From an uncultured Roseburia sp. (GTDB lineage: Bacteria > Bacillota > Clostridia > Lachnospirales > Lachnospiraceae), in contig CALWHT010000016.1 in NCBI GenBank assembly GCA_944380515.1, positions 1 to 64,000 on the forward strand: DNA of 64,000 nt, given 5' to 3'. Positions within the stretch are counted from its first letter, which is position 1, and each line of letters opens with the position of its first letter. Below are positions 63,281-64,000 of this stretch, one piece after another. The notes under the pieces are model-generated. The model ran no database searches. It saw only the letters and a list, made by a program, of their open reading frames with translations, and was not told the origin of the DNA. Position numbers and translations under genes: made by a program.

Positions 63281-64000
63281 ATGAAGCTGGGAGAATATCA
63301 AAAATTAAAGGTGATAAAACAGGTTGAGTTCGGCGTTTATCTTGCGGAACAGATGGAGGATGAAACGCTTGTCCTGCTTCCTGCAAAGCAGGTGCCGGAG
63401 GGAACCGCTGTCGGCGACAGTATCGAGGTGTTTCTCTATAAGGATTCTAAGGACAGGCTGATTGCCACCACCAACAAACCGAAGCTTGTTCTTGGAGGCC
63501 TGGCAGTGCTTCGGGTGGCCGAGGTCGGAAAAATCGGTGCGTTTCTGGACTGGGGCCTGGAGAAGGATTTGTTTCTTCCTTATAAAGAAATGACGGCGAG
63601 GGTACAGCCTGAGGATGAGGTGCTCGTTACCTTATATATTGATAAGAGCCGCAGGCTCTGTGCGAGCATGAAGCATATATACGATTTGTTGTCTACGGAT
63701 TCCCCTTATCACAAGGGCGATGTGGTAAACGGCAGGGTTTATGAATTCAGCGACAACTTCGGTACCTTTGTCGCGGTGGACGACCGTTATTCGGCGATGC
63801 TTCCGGCATTTGAGGATTGCAGCCTGCTGAAAATCGGCGATGTCATTGAGGCGAGGGTGACGAAGGTGAAGCCGGACGGAAAGCTGGATATTACGATGCG
63901 GGAGGCGGCGTATCTTCAGATAGATGAGGATGCCCAAAAAGTCATGGAAGTGATTGAGGAATATGCGGGTGTGCTGCCGTTTACGGATAAGGCATCCCCG
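63281..64000 (+). CDS. CvfB-like S1 RNA-binding protein (cut by window edge)
   Basis: The first 240 residues are present, from ATG 63281. Tandem S1-like domains: an opening LGEYQKLKVIKQVEFGVYLA, then LRVAEVGKIGAFLDWGLEKD with LFLPYKEM, then KGDVVNGRVYEFSDNFGTFV, and VIEARVTKVKPDGKLDITMR. This is the order of CvfB/YitL, an RNA-binding regulator affecting virulence factors in staphylococci. The C-terminal winged helix would lie beyond the window. No stop codon is reached. Confidence 0.88.
   Translation, partial: MKLGEYQKLKVIKQVEFGVYLAEQMEDETLVLLPAKQVPEGTAVGDSIEVFLYKDSKDRLIATTNKPKLVLGGLAVLRVAEVGKIGAFLDWGLEKDLFLPYKEMTARVQPEDEVLVTLYIDKSRRLCASMKHIYDLLSTDSPYHKGDVVNGRVYEFSDNFGTFVAVDDRYSAMLPAFEDCSLLKIGDVIEARVTKVKPDGKLDITMREAAYLQIDEDAQKVMEVIEEYAGVLPFTDKASP

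Overview
The window looks like a chromosome segment of a Gram-positive anaerobe of the class Clostridia, most probably Lachnospiraceae. This is inferred from gene content: type III glutamine synthetase, GlpP-controlled glycerol-3-phosphate oxidase genes, a two-gene SufC/SufB-like pair, the hprK-rapZ-whiA-crh neighbourhood, small DUF4250/DUF6106/DUF6472-type proteins, strong GGAGG ribosome sites and tRNAs without encoded CCA. No species call is possible from the sequence alone.

Region 1 (1-20150) is the accessory part. It opens with the cut-off end of an IS21-type insertion sequence and then carries some 17 same-strand genes that look like a partial contractile-injection (type VI-like) system. 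These are a membrane vWA/FHA-like protein, a TssC-like sheath protein, two Hcp-like tube proteins, a J-domain protein, two further FHA proteins, a PP2C phosphatase and a degenerate PP2C with TPR-like repeats, a DUF4280 (PAAR-like) protein with a C-terminal toxin-44-like domain, a lipoprotein that may be its immunity factor, two unrecognised proteins, an Hsp70-like ATPase with a SAP-like motif, a second lipoprotein, a WG-repeat protein, a fibre-like protein and a PH-like protein. No recognisable ClpV, VgrG, baseplate or kinase gene is present. The rest may lie upstream of the window, across the IS, or the system may be built differently.

Region 2 (20157-32263) is mixed housekeeping: tRNA-Phe, glycogen debranching enzyme, the SufC/SufB-like pair, a glycerol-3-phosphate oxidation operon with its antiterminator GlpP and a leader terminator that GlpP probably controls, a WYL regulator, a SprT-like metallopeptidase and small clostridial proteins. 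Region 3 (32384-39276) is sensory. It has a chemoreceptor, an intact CheB-CheR-PAS protein, and just before it a decayed CheB-CheR paralogue fused to an HTH domain and interrupted by a ten-G tract.

Region 4 (39352-52673) is a conserved core: pyrG, then ftsH-uvrC-hprK-M18 aminopeptidase-murB-rapZ-whiA-crh-like gene, a diacylglycerol kinase and fba. Region 5 (52765-57850) is a nitrogen block: type III glutamine synthetase, PII and ammonium transporter, each gene preceded or separated by terminator-like leader hairpins, then a receiver-like protein that has lost its phosphorylation site. Region 6 (57921-64000) holds a class A penicillin-binding protein, a YigZ-family protein, tRNA-Gln, a small HTH/membrane-protein operon with a clear palindromic operator, an acyl-ACP thioesterase and the start of a CvfB-like S1 protein.
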